A DNA stretch of 64,000 bases from Desulfobacterales bacterium. GTDB taxonomy: Bacteria > Desulfobacterota > Desulfobacteria > Desulfobacterales > Desulfolunaceae. The notes under the pieces are model-generated. The model made no database searches and was not told the origin of the DNA. It saw nothing but the letters and a program-made list of their open reading frames with translations. Positions 28,910-39,195 of this stretch are shown here, piece by piece. The DNA lies in NCBI GenBank assembly GCA_022360815.1, contig JAKSCC010000310.1:39028-103027 (forward strand). Reading direction: 5' to 3'. Numbering within the stretch: position 1 is the stretch's first letter; each line of letters begins with the position of its first letter. The translations under genes were made by a program, and so were the position numbers.

Positions 28910-29728
28910 ATGAGTGTTTTGGCTGTAAAAGCGATCAAAAAACGAATCTCCATCAGCGCCACCCTGGGCCTTATCATTATCTGTGTCAATCTCTCCATGT
29001 TTATTCTGGCACCCCTTTTGGCTCCCTATGGCGAAACCCAGGTGGTTGGAGATGTTTGGCTTCCCGCATCCCAAGAATTTCTTCTTGGCACCGATCATAT
29101 TGGCCGGGACCTTCTCTCTCGCATCCTCTTTGGGGCTCGAAATACCATCGGTCTTGCCCTTGCTATCACAGGCATCGCCTTTTTTGTGGGAACCTTTGCC
29201 GGCTTTGTGGCTGCGACTTTGAAAGGCTGGACCGATCAGTTTCTGGGACGACTGGTCGATATCATCATGGCCTTTCCGCCTCTGATTTTTGCCTTGATGA
29301 TTCTTTCGGTGATGGGAACTTCGGTTCCGGTGCTTGTCTGTGTCATCTCACTGCTTGATGCCACCCGTGTTTTCAGACTCGCCCGTGCCGTTGCCATGGA
29401 CATTGAAGTGATGCCCTATGTCGAGGCCGCCAGACTCAGGGGCGAAGGAATCTGGTGGGTCATGCGAAAAGAGATTCTTCCCAACGCCTTGCCTCCGCTT
29501 GTTGCCGAATTCGGCATGCGGTTCTGTTTTGTGTTTCTCTTTATCAGCGCCTTAAGCTTTCTAGGATTGGGTATTCAGCCCCCCACAGCCGATTGGGGAT
29601 CCATGGTGCGGGAAAATGCCGGGGCCATCACCTTTGGAATTCCTGTGGCCCTGTGGCCCGCTTCGGCCATCGCCCTTCTCACCATTGGGGTCAACCTTGT
29701 GGTGGACTGGTTTTTAAGCAAAAAATAG
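28910..29728 (+). CDS. ABC transporter permease, DppC-like
   Basis: Second channel subunit (272 residues). Typical DppC features: short N-terminal cytoplasmic part, first helix, the LGTDHIGRDLLSRILFGARNTI block, and EAARLRGEGIWWVMRKEILPNALPPLVAEF as the ATPase-coupling loop, then SFLGLGIQPPTADWGSMV near the end. A GGGGGA ribosome site is present and the gene follows its partner by 12 bases. With the upstream permease it forms the heterodimeric transmembrane pore. Confidence 0.92.
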   Translation: MSVLAVKAIKKRISISATLGLIIICVNLSMFILAPLLAPYGETQVVGDVWLPASQEFLLGTDHIGRDLLSRILFGARNTIGLALAITGIAFFVGTFAGFVAATLKGWTDQFLGRLVDIIMAFPPLIFALMILSVMGTSVPVLVCVISLLDATRVFRLARAVAMDIEVMPYVEAARLRGEGIWWVMRKEILPNALPPLVAEFGMRFCFVFLFISALSFLGLGIQPPTADWGSMVRENAGAITFGIPVALWPASAIALLTIGVNLVVDWFLSKK

Positions 29729-29778
29729 AGACCTCGCAAAAAGACCCGCTGGTTCAACAAAACTAAAAGGAAAAAGAG

Positions 29779-31401
29779 ATGAATGCCAAAAAAAGAGCAC
29801 CGCTTCTAAGCATGAAGCAGATTCAAATATCCGCAGGCAAAAAAGAAAATGAAAAAAACATTATTCACGGACTAAACCTTACCCTGCAACGGGGTGAAGT
29901 TCTGGGACTGATTGGGGAGTCTGGCGCAGGAAAGTCCACACTGGGCCTTGCCGCCATGGGCTACACGCGAGGAGGTTGCCACATTTCATCGGGTTCCATC
30001 CTCTTTGACGGACAAGAGCTCACCACCCTAAGCCAATCCGACCTGCGAAAGCTTTGGGGCACCCGAATCGCCTATGTGGCCCAGAGTTCTGCCGCCTCGT
30101 TCAACCCGGCCCACACCCTTATGCGTCAGTTTACAGAAGTGCCGGTACAGCACGGAATTACAGGTAAATCTTCCGCCCAAAAGCGTGCAAAAAACCTCTA
30201 CCAAGCCCTTCAGCTCCCCCAGCCCGAAACCATTGGAAGCCGCTACCCCCACCAGGTCTCTGGAGGCCAACTCCAACGGGCCATGGTGGCCATGGCCATG
30301 GCCGCAGATCCAGATATTATTATCTTTGACGAACCCACCACCGCCCTGGACGTGACCACCCAGATTGAAGTGCTGGCCGCCATCCGTGAGGTGATTCGAG
30401 GAAAAGATACCGCCGCCATCTATATCAGTCACGATCTGGCCGTAGTAGCTCAACTGGCCGATCGCATCATGGTTCTCAAAGATGGGCACCTCGTAGAAGA
30501 GGGAGATGCCACAAAACTTCTTGAAAAACCACGGGAAACCTACACGCGAGAGCTCATCTCTGTTCGTCTCAAACGCAAAAAAACGGCACCAGAGGATTTG
30601 AATCGCACCACCCTTTTAAAAATTGAGGATATTACGGCCGGATACAAACGAGGTGTGACGGTTCTAAGAAACATCTCGTTGCATGTGAAGCGAGGCAGCA
30701 CCGTTGCTGTGGTGGGTGAGTCAGGAAGTGGCAAAAGCACGCTTGCCCGTGTCATTACCGGACTTTTGCCGCCAACCAAAGGCCGCATTCGTTTTGGAGG
30801 CGATCTTCTCAAACCTCGATCATCCCAAAGGGATCGAGACACCTTAAGACGCCTTCAGATGATCTACCAGATGCCTGATGTGGCCGTAAACCCACGCCAG
30901 ACCATTGAGACCATCATCGGCCGTCCATTGGCCTTTTACTTTGAAATGAAAAAAGAGGCCATCAGCCAGCGTGTGGCGGAACTTCTGGAGATGGTGGAAT
31001 TGCCCGCCACCTATGCAAAACGGTTTCCTTCGCAGCTCTCCGGCGGTGAAAAGCAGAGAGTCTGCATCGCCAGGGCCCTGGCCGCCGACCCAGAGCTCAT
31101 CATTTGCGATGAGGTGACCTCTGCCCTTGACCAACTGGTGGCCGAAGGGGTGCTGAAGCTTCTCAAAAAACTTCAAGATGAACTGAAGGTCTCCTATCTC
31201 TTCATCACCCACGACCTCAACACCGTGCAAGCCATGGCCGATGATGTGGTGGTGATGTTTGAAGGGAGAATCATTGAACAGGGTACCAGAAAGGAGATCT
31301 TCTCTCCGCCCCACCACGCCTACACGGAAAAACTTCTCTCTTCAGTTCCTGAGATGGACCCCCAATGGCTCGACAACCTTCTCAGCGGACGCGTGGCATA
31401 A
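29779..31401 (+). CDS. ABC transporter ATPase, fused DppD-DppF type
   Basis: Energy-coupling protein of 540 residues with two complete ABC cassettes in one chain, replacing the usual separate DppD and DppF. First cassette: Walker A GESGAGKST, signature VSGGQ, Walker B IIIFDEPT. Second cassette: Walker A GESGSGKST, signature LSGGE, Walker B LIICDEVT. Both have the following His-switch (YISHD and FITHD). An AAGGAAA site precedes the ATG, 50 bases after the DppC-like gene. It completes a four-gene importer with the Tat-exported receptor. Convergent uvrC ends 25 bases downstream. Confidence 0.94.
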   Translation: MNAKKRAPLLSMKQIQISAGKKENEKNIIHGLNLTLQRGEVLGLIGESGAGKSTLGLAAMGYTRGGCHISSGSILFDGQELTTLSQSDLRKLWGTRIAYVAQSSAASFNPAHTLMRQFTEVPVQHGITGKSSAQKRAKNLYQALQLPQPETIGSRYPHQVSGGQLQRAMVAMAMAADPDIIIFDEPTTALDVTTQIEVLAAIREVIRGKDTAAIYISHDLAVVAQLADRIMVLKDGHLVEEGDATKLLEKPRETYTRELISVRLKRKKTAPEDLNRTTLLKIEDITAGYKRGVTVLRNISLHVKRGSTVAVVGESGSGKSTLARVITGLLPPTKGRIRFGGDLLKPRSSQRDRDTLRRLQMIYQMPDVAVNPRQTIETIIGRPLAFYFEMKKEAISQRVAELLEMVELPATYAKRFPSQLSGGEKQRVCIARALAADPELIICDEVTSALDQLVAEGVLKLLKKLQDELKVSYLFITHDLNTVQAMADDVVVMFEGRIIEQGTRKEIFSPPHHAYTEKLLSSVPEMDPQWLDNLLSGRVA

Positions 31402-31426
31402 ACTATTTAGCGTGCAGAGCCACGTT

Positions 31427-33238
31427 TTATTTCAAGGCACCCAATATGGATTCGGCTAATTTCGGGGTGATGCCAGGAAGGGAAGCGACCTCTTCAACAG
31501 AGGCGTTTTTAAGGGCCGTCACCCCACCGAAATGCTTGATGAGCATGGTTTTTCGCTTCTTCCCCACCCCGGCAACGCCGTCAAGCCTTGAGTGGAGCGA
31601 GTGTTTTCCACGCACCTTTCTCTGAAACGTGATCACAAACCGGTGGACTTCGTCTCGAATGCGCTGAAGAAAGAGAAGGATTTCGCCTTGTCTGCCCATA
31701 TTCACCGGATTGGATCGGTTGGGCAGATAGATTTTATCCTGAGTTTCACCAGCCTCCTCCCGCATTTTGGCAATGCCAATAACGGTAAAGGCCCCCATAA
31801 GTCCCAGCTCTTGCAAAACACGCAAGGCCACATTTAGCTGGCCCTTTCCCCCATCCACCATAAGAAGATCGGGCATATCCGGGCTCTCCAGCCCTTGGGC
31901 AAACCTTCGGGAGAGCACCTCTTCCATAAACGCATAGTCGTCGTGGCCGTCGGCACCACTTTTCATGTGATACGTTCGATAGGCGCTCTTTTTGGGCTGA
32001 CCGTTTTCAAAGACCACCATGGCCGAAACCGGATTGGTTCCCGCCATATTGGAGTTGTCATAGGACTCAATGCGCATGGGAAGCCGATCCATACCCAGCT
32101 TTCGCATCAGAGACTCCAAAACCCGACGATCGGCATCGGCCCCCGAGATCACCTCTGCCAGCTTTTTTTCACCGTTTTTGCGGGCCATCTCCATCACTTT
32201 GGCCTTTTCCCCTCGGCTGGGATAGAGAATCTTTACTTTTCGCTCGGCCACTTCAGAAAGACGCTCCATCATGGCCTCTTCGCCTTCAAAACAATGAGAC
32301 GCAAGAATCTCTTTGGGGGCCGCGTGTTTGGCATAGTATTGAATAAGAAAGTTGGCCAAAACCGTCTCAGGCCCTGCCATGGTCTCCAAAAGATGCTCAC
32401 TGCGGCTCCCCAGAAGCACCCCGCCTCGCACCTGCATCAATGTAATGCAGACCGCAGGCCCCTGCATGCAGACATGGACCACATCCCGATCGCCCTGATC
32501 GGATGCGACCACCACCTGACGTTCCAACGTCTTTTCCACGGCAAAAAGGCGATCCCGAAGCTCGGCCGCCTCTTCAAACCGCTCTTCCTGGGCGGCCTTC
32601 ATCATCCCTTCTCGAATGCTGGCCACCAATTCTGGGGCTCGCCCTTTAAGGAAAAGGACCACCTGCCTCACCATCTCCATGTAACTCTCTCGATCCACCT
32701 CCAAACAGCACGGGGCCAAGCAAAGCCCCATCTGATGGTTGAGACAAGGGCGGGTTCGGCTCTTCAGGGTAGAATCTTTGCATTTCCTCAGTTTGAAGTG
32801 TTTGTTGATAAATTTTAACGTACCATGCACCGCCGCTGAAGAGGTGTACGGACCAAAATAGTAAGCCCCATCCTTTTCTACTTTGCGTACAATAGAAAGC
32901 ATGGGCCAGGGCTCGTTGGGATCGATACGAAGGGATGGATAGCGTTTGTCATCTTTGAGGATGATGTTGTACCGCGGTTTGTACCGGGTGATGAGGCTGT
33001 GCTCTAAGATAAGAGCCTCTTTTTCTGTGGCGGTAACCACCGTCTCCAAAGCGGCCACTTTTTTTACCAAGGCCGCTGTTTTGGGATCGGTATGGGTTCG
33101 GTTAAAGTAGGAAGTCACCCTTTTCTTGAGATTCTTGGCTTTGCCCACATAGATGACCGTGCCTGTTTCGTCTTTGAAGCGGTAAACCCCCGGGTCGGTG
33201 ACCAACTGTTTTAAAGCGCTCTCAATGGCCTCATTCAT
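31427..33238 (-). CDS. uvrC: Excinuclease ABC subunit C
   Basis: Nuclease subunit of nucleotide excision repair that cuts both sides of a lesion. The 603 residues start with the GIY-YIG domain ([26 protein letters not shown] in pieces), continue with a Cys-rich [17 protein letters not shown] zone, a UVR motif ([18 protein letters not shown]), the RNase H-like nuclease half ([35 protein letters not shown] with catalytic Asp residues) and a C-terminal double HhH ([34 protein letters not shown]). Its ATG overlaps the uvrB stop by four bases (ATGA), so the two are cotranslated. Confidence 0.97.
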   Translation of the reverse strand: MNEAIESALKQLVTDPGVYRFKDETGTVIYVGKAKNLKKRVTSYFNRTHTDPKTAALVKKVAALETVVTATEKEALILEHSLITRYKPRYNIILKDDKRYPSLRIDPNEPWPMLSIVRKVEKDGAYYFGPYTSSAAVHGTLKFINKHFKLRKCKDSTLKSRTRPCLNHQMGLCLAPCCLEVDRESYMEMVRQVVLFLKGRAPELVASIREGMMKAAQEERFEEAAELRDRLFAVEKTLERQVVVASDQGDRDVVHVCMQGPAVCITLMQVRGGVLLGSRSEHLLETMAGPETVLANFLIQYYAKHAAPKEILASHCFEGEEAMMERLSEVAERKVKILYPSRGEKAKVMEMARKNGEKKLAEVISGADADRRVLESLMRKLGMDRLPMRIESYDNSNMAGTNPVSAMVVFENGQPKKSAYRTYHMKSGADGHDDYAFMEEVLSRRFAQGLESPDMPDLLMVDGGKGQLNVALRVLQELGLMGAFTVIGIAKMREEAGETQDKIYLPNRSNPVNMGRQGEILLFLQRIRDEVHRFVITFQRKVRGKHSLHSRLDGVAGVGKKRKTMLIKHFGGVTALKNASVEEVASLPGITPKLAESILGALK

Positions 33239-35235
33239 ACACTGCTCTCCATGCGCTCTTTGATCTGTTTGATCTGATCGCGTAAGCGGGCAGCCTGTTC
33301 AAACTCCAGGTTTCGAGCGGCTTCCTGCATTCTCTCCTCCAGGGTCTCCAAAAGAAGCGCCTCATCAAGGCCCTCTTCTCCAAAGGCTTCGACCCCTTCT
33401 GAAACAACGAGTTCCTCCTCTTCATCCTCAAAAGTATAAAGATCACCAAAACTGTTTTGAATTTCGCGGGAGACTGTGGTTGGTGTGATGCCGTGCTTCT
33501 TATTGTGAGCCATCTGAATATCACGACGTCTGAGGGTTTCATCTATGGCGTACTGCATGGACCCGGTGACCGTGTCTCCGTAAAGAATTACCGTGCCATT
33601 GGCATTTCGAGCGGCACGACCGCAGGTCTGAACCAAAGAGCGCTCTGATCGCAAAAACCCCTCTTTATCGGCATCAAGAACCGCCACCAAAGAGACTTCA
33701 GGAATATCAAGGCCCTCGCGAAGCAGGTTGATTCCCACCAACACATCAAATTTTCCCAACCGCAGGTCTCGAACAATCTCGATGCGCTCCATGGTCTTGA
33801 TATCCGAATGCATATAGCGCACACGAACCCCAAGATCTGTCAGATAATCGGTCAAGTCTTCTGCCATGCGTTTGGTCAGGGTCGTCACCAGCACCCGCTC
33901 CCGTGCGGCGGTACGCTTTCGAATCTCTTCATAGAGATCATCCACCTGGTTTTCCGCAGGTTTCACCACGATTTCAGGGTCCACAAGACCTGTGGGGCGG
34001 ACAATCTGCTCCACCACGGCCCCCTTGGCAACCTCCATTTCGTAGTCTGCAGGCGTTGCAGAGACAAAAACGGCCTGACCCCTTTTCTCTTCAAACTCCT
34101 CAAACTGAAGGGGACGGTTGTCCAGGGCCGAAGGGAGCCTGAATCCAAACGTCACCAGAGTCTCTTTTCGAGAACGATCGCCCCGGTACATGGCCCGCAG
34201 CTGAGGAAGCGCAATGTGACTCTCATCCACCAGCAGAAGAAAATCCTCTGGAAAGTAGTCCAAAAGGGTTGGGGGAGCTTGGCCTGGGTTGCGGCCCGAA
34301 AGGTACCGTGAATAGTTCTCAATGCCGTTGCAGTAGCCAATCTCTCGAAGCATCTCAAGATCAAGGTTGGTACGCTCTTCAAGGCGCTGGGCTTCCACCA
34401 GCTTTCCCATGCTGTGAAAATATTCCAGTCTCCTTTTCAGATCTCCCTCCACCTGGAGCAGCATGCGCTTCAACGTACTTTTTTGAGTCACATAGTGGCT
34501 GGCCGGATAGATTACCGAACGGTGCATTTTTCGAATGGTTTTTCCGGTTAACGGATCAAACTCCGCCAGGGTGTCGATCTCATCACCAAAAAATTCCACG
34601 CGAATTCCCACCTTCTCTTCGTAGGCAGGGAAAATCTCGACCCGGTCCCCGCGTACACGAAACGATCCGCGGTGAAAATCGATATCGCTTCGTTCATACT
34701 GAATGGCCACCAAATCTTTAAGGAGCACTTCACGGCTCTTCTCATCACCTGTCTCCAACTCCACCCTGAGGGCCAAATAATCTTCTGGTGCACCCAGACC
34801 ATAGATACAAGAAACACTGGCTACCACCAGCACATCGCGGCGTGAAAGCACGTTCCGTGTGGCAGAGTGGCGCATCTTGTCAATAAGCTCGTTGATGGCG
34901 GAGTCTTTCTGGATATAGGTGTCGCTTGTGGGAATATAGGCTTCAGGCTGATAGTAGTCGTAGTAGCTGACAAAATACTCCACAGCGTTTTCTGGAAAAA
35001 TTTCACGAAACTCATTGTAGAGTTGAGCTGCCAGAATCTTGTTGGGAGCCAGAACCAATGTAGGTCGCTGCACTGTCTCCACCACGTGGGCCATGGTAAA
35101 GGTCTTGCCCGATCCGGTCACCCCGAGAAGAACCTGATTCTTCTCCCCATCTTCAAGCCCGTTCACCAAACGCCGAATGGCGCCGGGTTGATCACCTTTT
35201 GGGGTAAACTCCGATACAATTTTAAATCTCTCCAT
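33235..35235 (-). CDS. uvrB: Excinuclease ABC subunit B
   Basis: Damage-verifying helicase-like ATPase of nucleotide excision repair. The 666 residues include Walker A GVTGSGKT, the beta-hairpin region [14 protein letters not shown] with conserved tyrosines, DESH box (LLLVDESH), helicase motif VSATPADYE, motifs V/VI ([24 protein letters not shown]) and a C-terminal UVR motif ([20 protein letters not shown]) that binds UvrC. The ATG at 35235 has GAGG upstream. uvrB and uvrC form a two-gene operon; uvrA is not in the window. Confidence 0.98.
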   Translation of the reverse strand: MERFKIVSEFTPKGDQPGAIRRLVNGLEDGEKNQVLLGVTGSGKTFTMAHVVETVQRPTLVLAPNKILAAQLYNEFREIFPENAVEYFVSYYDYYQPEAYIPTSDTYIQKDSAINELIDKMRHSATRNVLSRRDVLVVASVSCIYGLGAPEDYLALRVELETGDEKSREVLLKDLVAIQYERSDIDFHRGSFRVRGDRVEIFPAYEEKVGIRVEFFGDEIDTLAEFDPLTGKTIRKMHRSVIYPASHYVTQKSTLKRMLLQVEGDLKRRLEYFHSMGKLVEAQRLEERTNLDLEMLREIGYCNGIENYSRYLSGRNPGQAPPTLLDYFPEDFLLLVDESHIALPQLRAMYRGDRSRKETLVTFGFRLPSALDNRPLQFEEFEEKRGQAVFVSATPADYEMEVAKGAVVEQIVRPTGLVDPEIVVKPAENQVDDLYEEIRKRTAARERVLVTTLTKRMAEDLTDYLTDLGVRVRYMHSDIKTMERIEIVRDLRLGKFDVLVGINLLREGLDIPEVSLVAVLDADKEGFLRSERSLVQTCGRAARNANGTVILYGDTVTGSMQYAIDETLRRRDIQMAHNKKHGITPTTVSREIQNSFGDLYTFEDEEEELVVSEGVEAFGEEGLDEALLLETLEERMQEAARNLEFEQAARLRDQIKQIKERMESSV

Positions 35236-35411
35236 AACGCCTCACCAACGCTGCTATAGATGAAAAAGGTAAAAAAATCATGTCCGGAAATGGTTCATCG
35301 GCATATGATAACCCGCTACACATGCATCTATCTTAGCTCAAAAAAGATTGCAAATACCATATCCCGAATGCGTTCCACTCAAATCCCTTCGCCCTAATTT
35401 TGACGCACACA

Positions 35412-35456
35412 AAAAAAACGCACACCCTTAAGTGAATCAAGGACGTGCGCTTTTTA
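35412..35456. terminator. Bidirectional terminator between uvrB leader and fabH
   Basis: A8 then CGCACACCCTT...AAGGACGTGCG followed by T5; read on the minus strand it ends fabH transcription 30 bases past the stop. One mismatch interrupts the stem. The rest of the uvrB upstream gap has no evident element. Confidence 0.8.
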
Positions 35457-35485
35457 TTAAACCTTCGCTAAGGCCCTTTTGTGAG

Positions 35486-36499
35486 CTATTCGCCGAAGCG
35501 ATGAATCATCGCAGCCCATGTAAGACCAGCACCCAAAGCCACAAAAAGAACCGTGCTCTTCTTGGGATCCACAAGACCCTGCTCAATGGTCTCATCAAGG
35601 GCCAGAGGAATGGTCGCCGCTGTGGTGTTGCCGTATTTCTGAATGTTGTTAAAGATCTTCTCTTCGGGAATCTTCAACGTCTTCTGGTACGCCTCGTTGA
35701 TACGCAGGTTGGCCTGGTGAGGAATGATCATGTCGATATCATCCAGACTCATGCCGGCCTGCTCCAGAACCTCAAGGGTCACTTCAGGAAGTTTTCTTAA
35801 GGCAAGCTTGAAAATTCGAGTGCCATCCATGGAGGGGAACTGACCGCCTGAGGCGAGCATCTCGGCGTTGATGCGCTCAGGATACTTGGAACCGGGAAGC
35901 TCAAGCATCAGTTTCTCTGCAAATTTTCCATCGGCTTTCAGCACAGAACCCAAAACACCAATATTGGCATCGGTCTCTACAGCCTCCACGCAGGCCGCTG
36001 CCGCTCCGTCCCCAAAGAGAACCGCCACATCACGGCCCGCGGTGGTCTTGTCCAACCCTGTGCTGTGTACCTCGGCCCCAACCACAAGAATGCGATTGTA
36101 CATGCCGCTTCGAATATAGGCATCGGCAGTGCTCATGGCATAGATAAAGCCGGTGCACTGCTGCCGAATATCCAACGCAGGGGTATCGCTCAGGCCCAGC
36201 TTGGTTTGAAGCAGACAACCGGACCCAGGGAAAAAAATATCGGGGCTTAAGGTGGCGAAGATGATGAGGTCGATATCTTCAGGCTGCCATCCGGCATTGT
36301 CCAATGCTATTTTCGACGCCTCAAGGGCAAGGTCTGAGGAGCCGACGATCTCACCTTCGGGAATCCAATAACGGGTTTTAATGCCTGTACGCTGCTGAAT
36401 CCATTCGTCGTTGGTGTCCATCATCTTGGAGAGGTCGTCATTGGTCACACACCGTGATGGGATAAAGCGGCCAGTACCTTTGATCACACTTCGTTTCAT
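35486..36499 (-). CDS. fabH: 3-oxoacyl-ACP synthase III (KAS III)
   Basis: Condenses acetyl-CoA with malonyl-ACP to start fatty acid synthesis. The 337-residue thiolase-fold protein has active Cys115 in DIRQQCTGFIYAM, the His in IIPHQANLRIN and the Asn in YGNTTAATIP, plus the N-terminal DEWIQQRTGI signature. The ATG at 36497-36499 has AAGGA about nine bases upstream; a TTG one codon earlier is rejected. It is a single-gene unit rather than part of a fab cluster, so a role in a special lipid or as a second KAS III cannot be excluded. Confidence 0.94.
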   Translation of the reverse strand: MKRSVIKGTGRFIPSRCVTNDDLSKMMDTNDEWIQQRTGIKTRYWIPEGEIVGSSDLALEASKIALDNAGWQPEDIDLIIFATLSPDIFFPGSGCLLQTKLGLSDTPALDIRQQCTGFIYAMSTADAYIRSGMYNRILVVGAEVHSTGLDKTTAGRDVAVLFGDGAAAACVEAVETDANIGVLGSVLKADGKFAEKLMLELPGSKYPERINAEMLASGGQFPSMDGTRIFKLALRKLPEVTLEVLEQAGMSLDDIDMIIPHQANLRINEAYQKTLKIPEEKIFNNIQKYGNTTAATIPLALDETIEQGLVDPKKSTVLFVALGAGLTWAAMIHRFGE

Positions 36500-36937
36500 C
36501 AAGAATTATCCTTTCCATTAAGGTCCTATGCTTAAAGAAACATGGGAATCCGTTTTCATCGGTTTTTCACTGTTTCATCTTATCCGTTTTATACAACCGG
36601 TTCTATTCTTATCCAATGTATGAAAGGCTTTGTCAAACCCAATTCACCACGTGACGCTGTGTGTGGCACGTATCGGAGATTATCACAAAAAACCCTGTAT
36701 CTTGTAGCAAAATAGGCGTTCAAACCCAAATAAGGCCTCAGAGAATCTTCTTTACACCTGTGGGGGGACGTATTAAATTGAGCTTTCAATGCTCTTGGGC
36801 CTTTTCAAAGAGCCAATGGTGTTGAATGCGAACCTGTCCAGGCAGCTCAGAGCTGCTTTTTTTAATGGTCCCAATAATGGATGCACCTCAAGTCGTATGT
36901 TTGCATCCTGCAACTCACCACGGATACAATTAATCGG
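36500..36937. other. Divergent intergenic region
   Basis: 438 bases between fabH (minus) and the antiporter gene (plus). A minus-strand TTGACA (complement of 36631-36636) lies upstream of fabH, but the nearest -10-like hexamer (complement of 36606-36611) is 19 bases away, so this promoter is doubtful. No RNA gene, repeat or short coding frame is convincing. Confidence 0.4.
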
Positions 36938-37879
36938 ATGGCTATAGAAATATTTCTTCTCGTCCTGGGTCTTACCGGCCTCTACTTCGGATCTGAATGG
37001 CTTGTGTGCGGTGCGTCTCGGCTGGCACGCAGCTACAATGTCAGCCCCTTGATTATCGGTTTAACCATCGTCTCTTTCGGCACATCTGCGCCGGAACTTC
37101 TCGTCAGCCTTTTTGCCTCGGAAAGTGGAGCCGCAGGTCTATCCATTGGCAACATCATCGGCAGCAACATCATCAACATTGCCCTTGTTTTGGGAATGAG
37201 TATCCTTTTAAAGCCCATGGTGATCCATCGCCAAAAAATAGCTACCGAACTCTATTTTATGGTGGGTACTTCTCTGCTCTTCTGGATACTCTGCATGAAC
37301 GGCACCATCAGCAGAGCAGATGGCACCATTCTCATAGGGCTTCTGGTAGCCTACCTGATTTACCGATTTTTCAACCCCAAAACCCACGACTGCGATGCGC
37401 AAGAAGAGTCCGCCTTCAGCAAAGGGCCTCTCATCAATGGCATTGCCGTTATTATTGGAACCGTGGTGCTGTGCACAGGAGCTCACTTTGTAGTAAAAAG
37501 TGCCATGGCCATGGCCGACTATTTTCAAATCAGCAACACCTTTATTGGACTCACCATTGTTGCTTTTGGGACCAGCCTTCCCGAACTGGCCGCCTCTTTG
37601 ATGGCCGCAAAAAAAATGGAGAGCGACATTGCCATTGGCAATGTGGTGGGCAGCAACATTTTTAATGCCTGCATGGTTATGGGTGCTGTGGGAACCATCT
37701 CTCCCCTTGAGGTAGAATCTGGGCTTCATCGATTTGAGTTCCCCTTTATGATTCTGATCTCCATCTCACTTCTCTTTCTCGTTCACAAAAACAGCCTCCT
37801 CAAACGCATTCACGGCATGGGGTATGTGGGCTTCTTCCTTCTTTATATCGGCATCTCCTGGTACGTAACCGGTCTTTAA
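36938..37879 (+). CDS. Calcium/sodium antiporter, CaCA family (YrbG-like)
   Basis: Inner-membrane cation exchanger (313 residues, ten predicted helices). The two inverted alpha-repeats that form the ion-binding site are plain: FGTSAPELLVSLFAS...NIIGSNIINIALVLG in the first half and FGTSLPELAASLMAA...NVVGSNIFNACMVMG in the second, each with the conserved Glu. The ATG at 36938 (MAIEIFLLVLGLTGLYFGSEWLV) gives the normal family start; an ATG 19 codons earlier would add a non-conserved tail. Monocistronic. Probably exchanges Ca2+ for Na+ or H+; ion specificity is not decided by sequence. Confidence 0.92.
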   Translation: MAIEIFLLVLGLTGLYFGSEWLVCGASRLARSYNVSPLIIGLTIVSFGTSAPELLVSLFASESGAAGLSIGNIIGSNIINIALVLGMSILLKPMVIHRQKIATELYFMVGTSLLFWILCMNGTISRADGTILIGLLVAYLIYRFFNPKTHDCDAQEESAFSKGPLINGIAVIIGTVVLCTGAHFVVKSAMAMADYFQISNTFIGLTIVAFGTSLPELAASLMAAKKMESDIAIGNVVGSNIFNACMVMGAVGTISPLEVESGLHRFEFPFMILISISLLFLVHKNSLLKRIHGMGYVGFFLLYIGISWYVTGL

Positions 37880-37990
37880 GAGCCAAAGTAAACCAAAGCT
37901 TTCACATGAAAATGAAACCATTGAGTGGATGCCTTAAAAAGCCTGGCTCCCGCAGCAAATGGAAACGCAATGGTTCCGCTAAAAAACGAA

Positions 37991-38027
37991 AAAAAGGCCC
38001 GGAGACGAATCGCCTCGGGCCTTTTTT
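37991..38027. terminator. Bidirectional terminator
   Basis: A5 GGCCCG..AG pairs with CT.CGGGCC T6 around a short loop, between the convergent antiporter and parvulin genes. Run of A on one side and T on the other serves both strands. Confidence 0.9.
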
Positions 38028-38053
38028 ATAATCTCTTTGTGAGAGAAAACCGC

Positions 38054-38983
38054 CTATTTCATAAGCTGTTTGATTTCAGCTTTTTTAAGTATAGCCTGTT
38101 CATGAACCAGGCGATTGGCACCAATGCGCTCTCGAACGATGCTCTCTTTGATAGACTCTTTTACATCCTCAAAAGGAAGTGTTGCCGCATGAATGCGATC
38201 CATCACTTCAAGGATATGAAAACCATCCAAGGATCGAATGATGCCACTGCGTTCACCCTTTTTCAGGCTGAATGCCGCATCAAGAAGAGACTTTGCGACT
38301 TTGGAATCCCGCGTGATGTAGCCAACCACACCCCCGTTTTCCCGATCTTCCGCTTCAGACTTCGCTTTGGCCAACTCACCAAAATCTTTGCCGGCTTTTA
38401 GCTCTTTTTCAAGGGCCTGAATCTTTGTAAGCTGACGATTCACAACGTCCTGAGTCGCATCGGTGGGAACCACCACCTGAATGTGGCGTACACGAACTTT
38501 TTCTGGCTTGTTAAAAAGAGAGGGCTGCTCTTTGTAGAAGCGCTTCAGCTCGTCATTGGGTACTGTAACGTTAACCTTTTCATCCACAGACTTGAGATAT
38601 GCATTCACCATCAGCTGCTGGCGAATTCCCTCTTTGAGCTCTGCTTCTGTGGTACCACGCTCTTTCAGCAGATTCACAAAGGCCTCTTCGCCGCCTCGAA
38701 CACCGGCTCGAAGTCTTGCAAAGCCGTCCTCCACCTGCGTCTTTTCAACCTTAATCCCCGCTTTTTTACTCTCTTGGATATAGATCTTGTTCAGAATAAG
38801 CCGTCGCAAAACCTCCTGTTGGAGCTTTTGAAAGTCAGGCAAGTTCATCACCGCGCGGTTCACTTCTTCCAAGGTTATGATTTCACCGTTTACCGAAGCA
38901 ACATCAGCGGCACCCGCAACACCAACTCCAGCAAGTACAAGACAGAAGGTGGCTATAAAGGGTTTAAGGTAAGATTTCAGCAT
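38054..38983 (-). CDS. Exported parvulin-type peptidyl-prolyl isomerase (SurA/PrsA-like)
   Basis: Periplasmic folding helper of 309 residues with signal peptide MLKSYLKPFIATFCLVLAGVGVAGA. The N-terminal half is helical (SurA_N-type chaperone region, INRAVMNLPDFQKLQQEVLRRLILNKI in spirit), followed by one rotamase domain about residues 170-270: VRVRHIQVVV, GKDFGELAKAKSEAEDRENGGVVGYITRD, FSLKKGERSGIIRSLDGFHILEVMDR. Short coiled C-terminus ends KKAEIKQLMK. The ATG at 38983 has GGAG nine bases upstream, and the signal begins there. Likely assists outer-membrane or secreted proteins such as the subtilases, but that link is inference. Confidence 0.9.
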   Translation of the reverse strand: MLKSYLKPFIATFCLVLAGVGVAGAADVASVNGEIITLEEVNRAVMNLPDFQKLQQEVLRRLILNKIYIQESKKAGIKVEKTQVEDGFARLRAGVRGGEEAFVNLLKERGTTEAELKEGIRQQLMVNAYLKSVDEKVNVTVPNDELKRFYKEQPSLFNKPEKVRVRHIQVVVPTDATQDVVNRQLTKIQALEKELKAGKDFGELAKAKSEAEDRENGGVVGYITRDSKVAKSLLDAAFSLKKGERSGIIRSLDGFHILEVMDRIHAATLPFEDVKESIKESIVRERIGANRLVHEQAILKKAEIKQLMK

Positions 38984-39024
38984 GTGTGTGGTCTCCACCA
39001 TTGATGGTCAAGGTTATAAAAATA

Positions 39025-39042
39025 CGGTGATGTGCATCACCG
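39025..39042. promoter_or_regulatory. Palindrome upstream of the parvulin gene (possible operator)
   Basis: CGGTGATG (39025-39032) and CATCACCG (39035-39042) are perfect 8-base arms with a 2-base centre, 42 bases before the start codon on the minus strand. Size and position suit a dimeric repressor site; no regulator is identified. Confidence 0.4.
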
Positions 39043-39195
39043 AAAATCAACAAGAATCATACGAAAAGACACTCTATCAAAAGCGTGGCAGATGTCAAAC
39101 CGCAGCGCCACCGTGAGAGGATATGACGAAAAGGACTCAAGAGCCCTCCTCATTGGAGACTGGCTTGATCCTCTTTTTTTCGATATAACGGCGCC

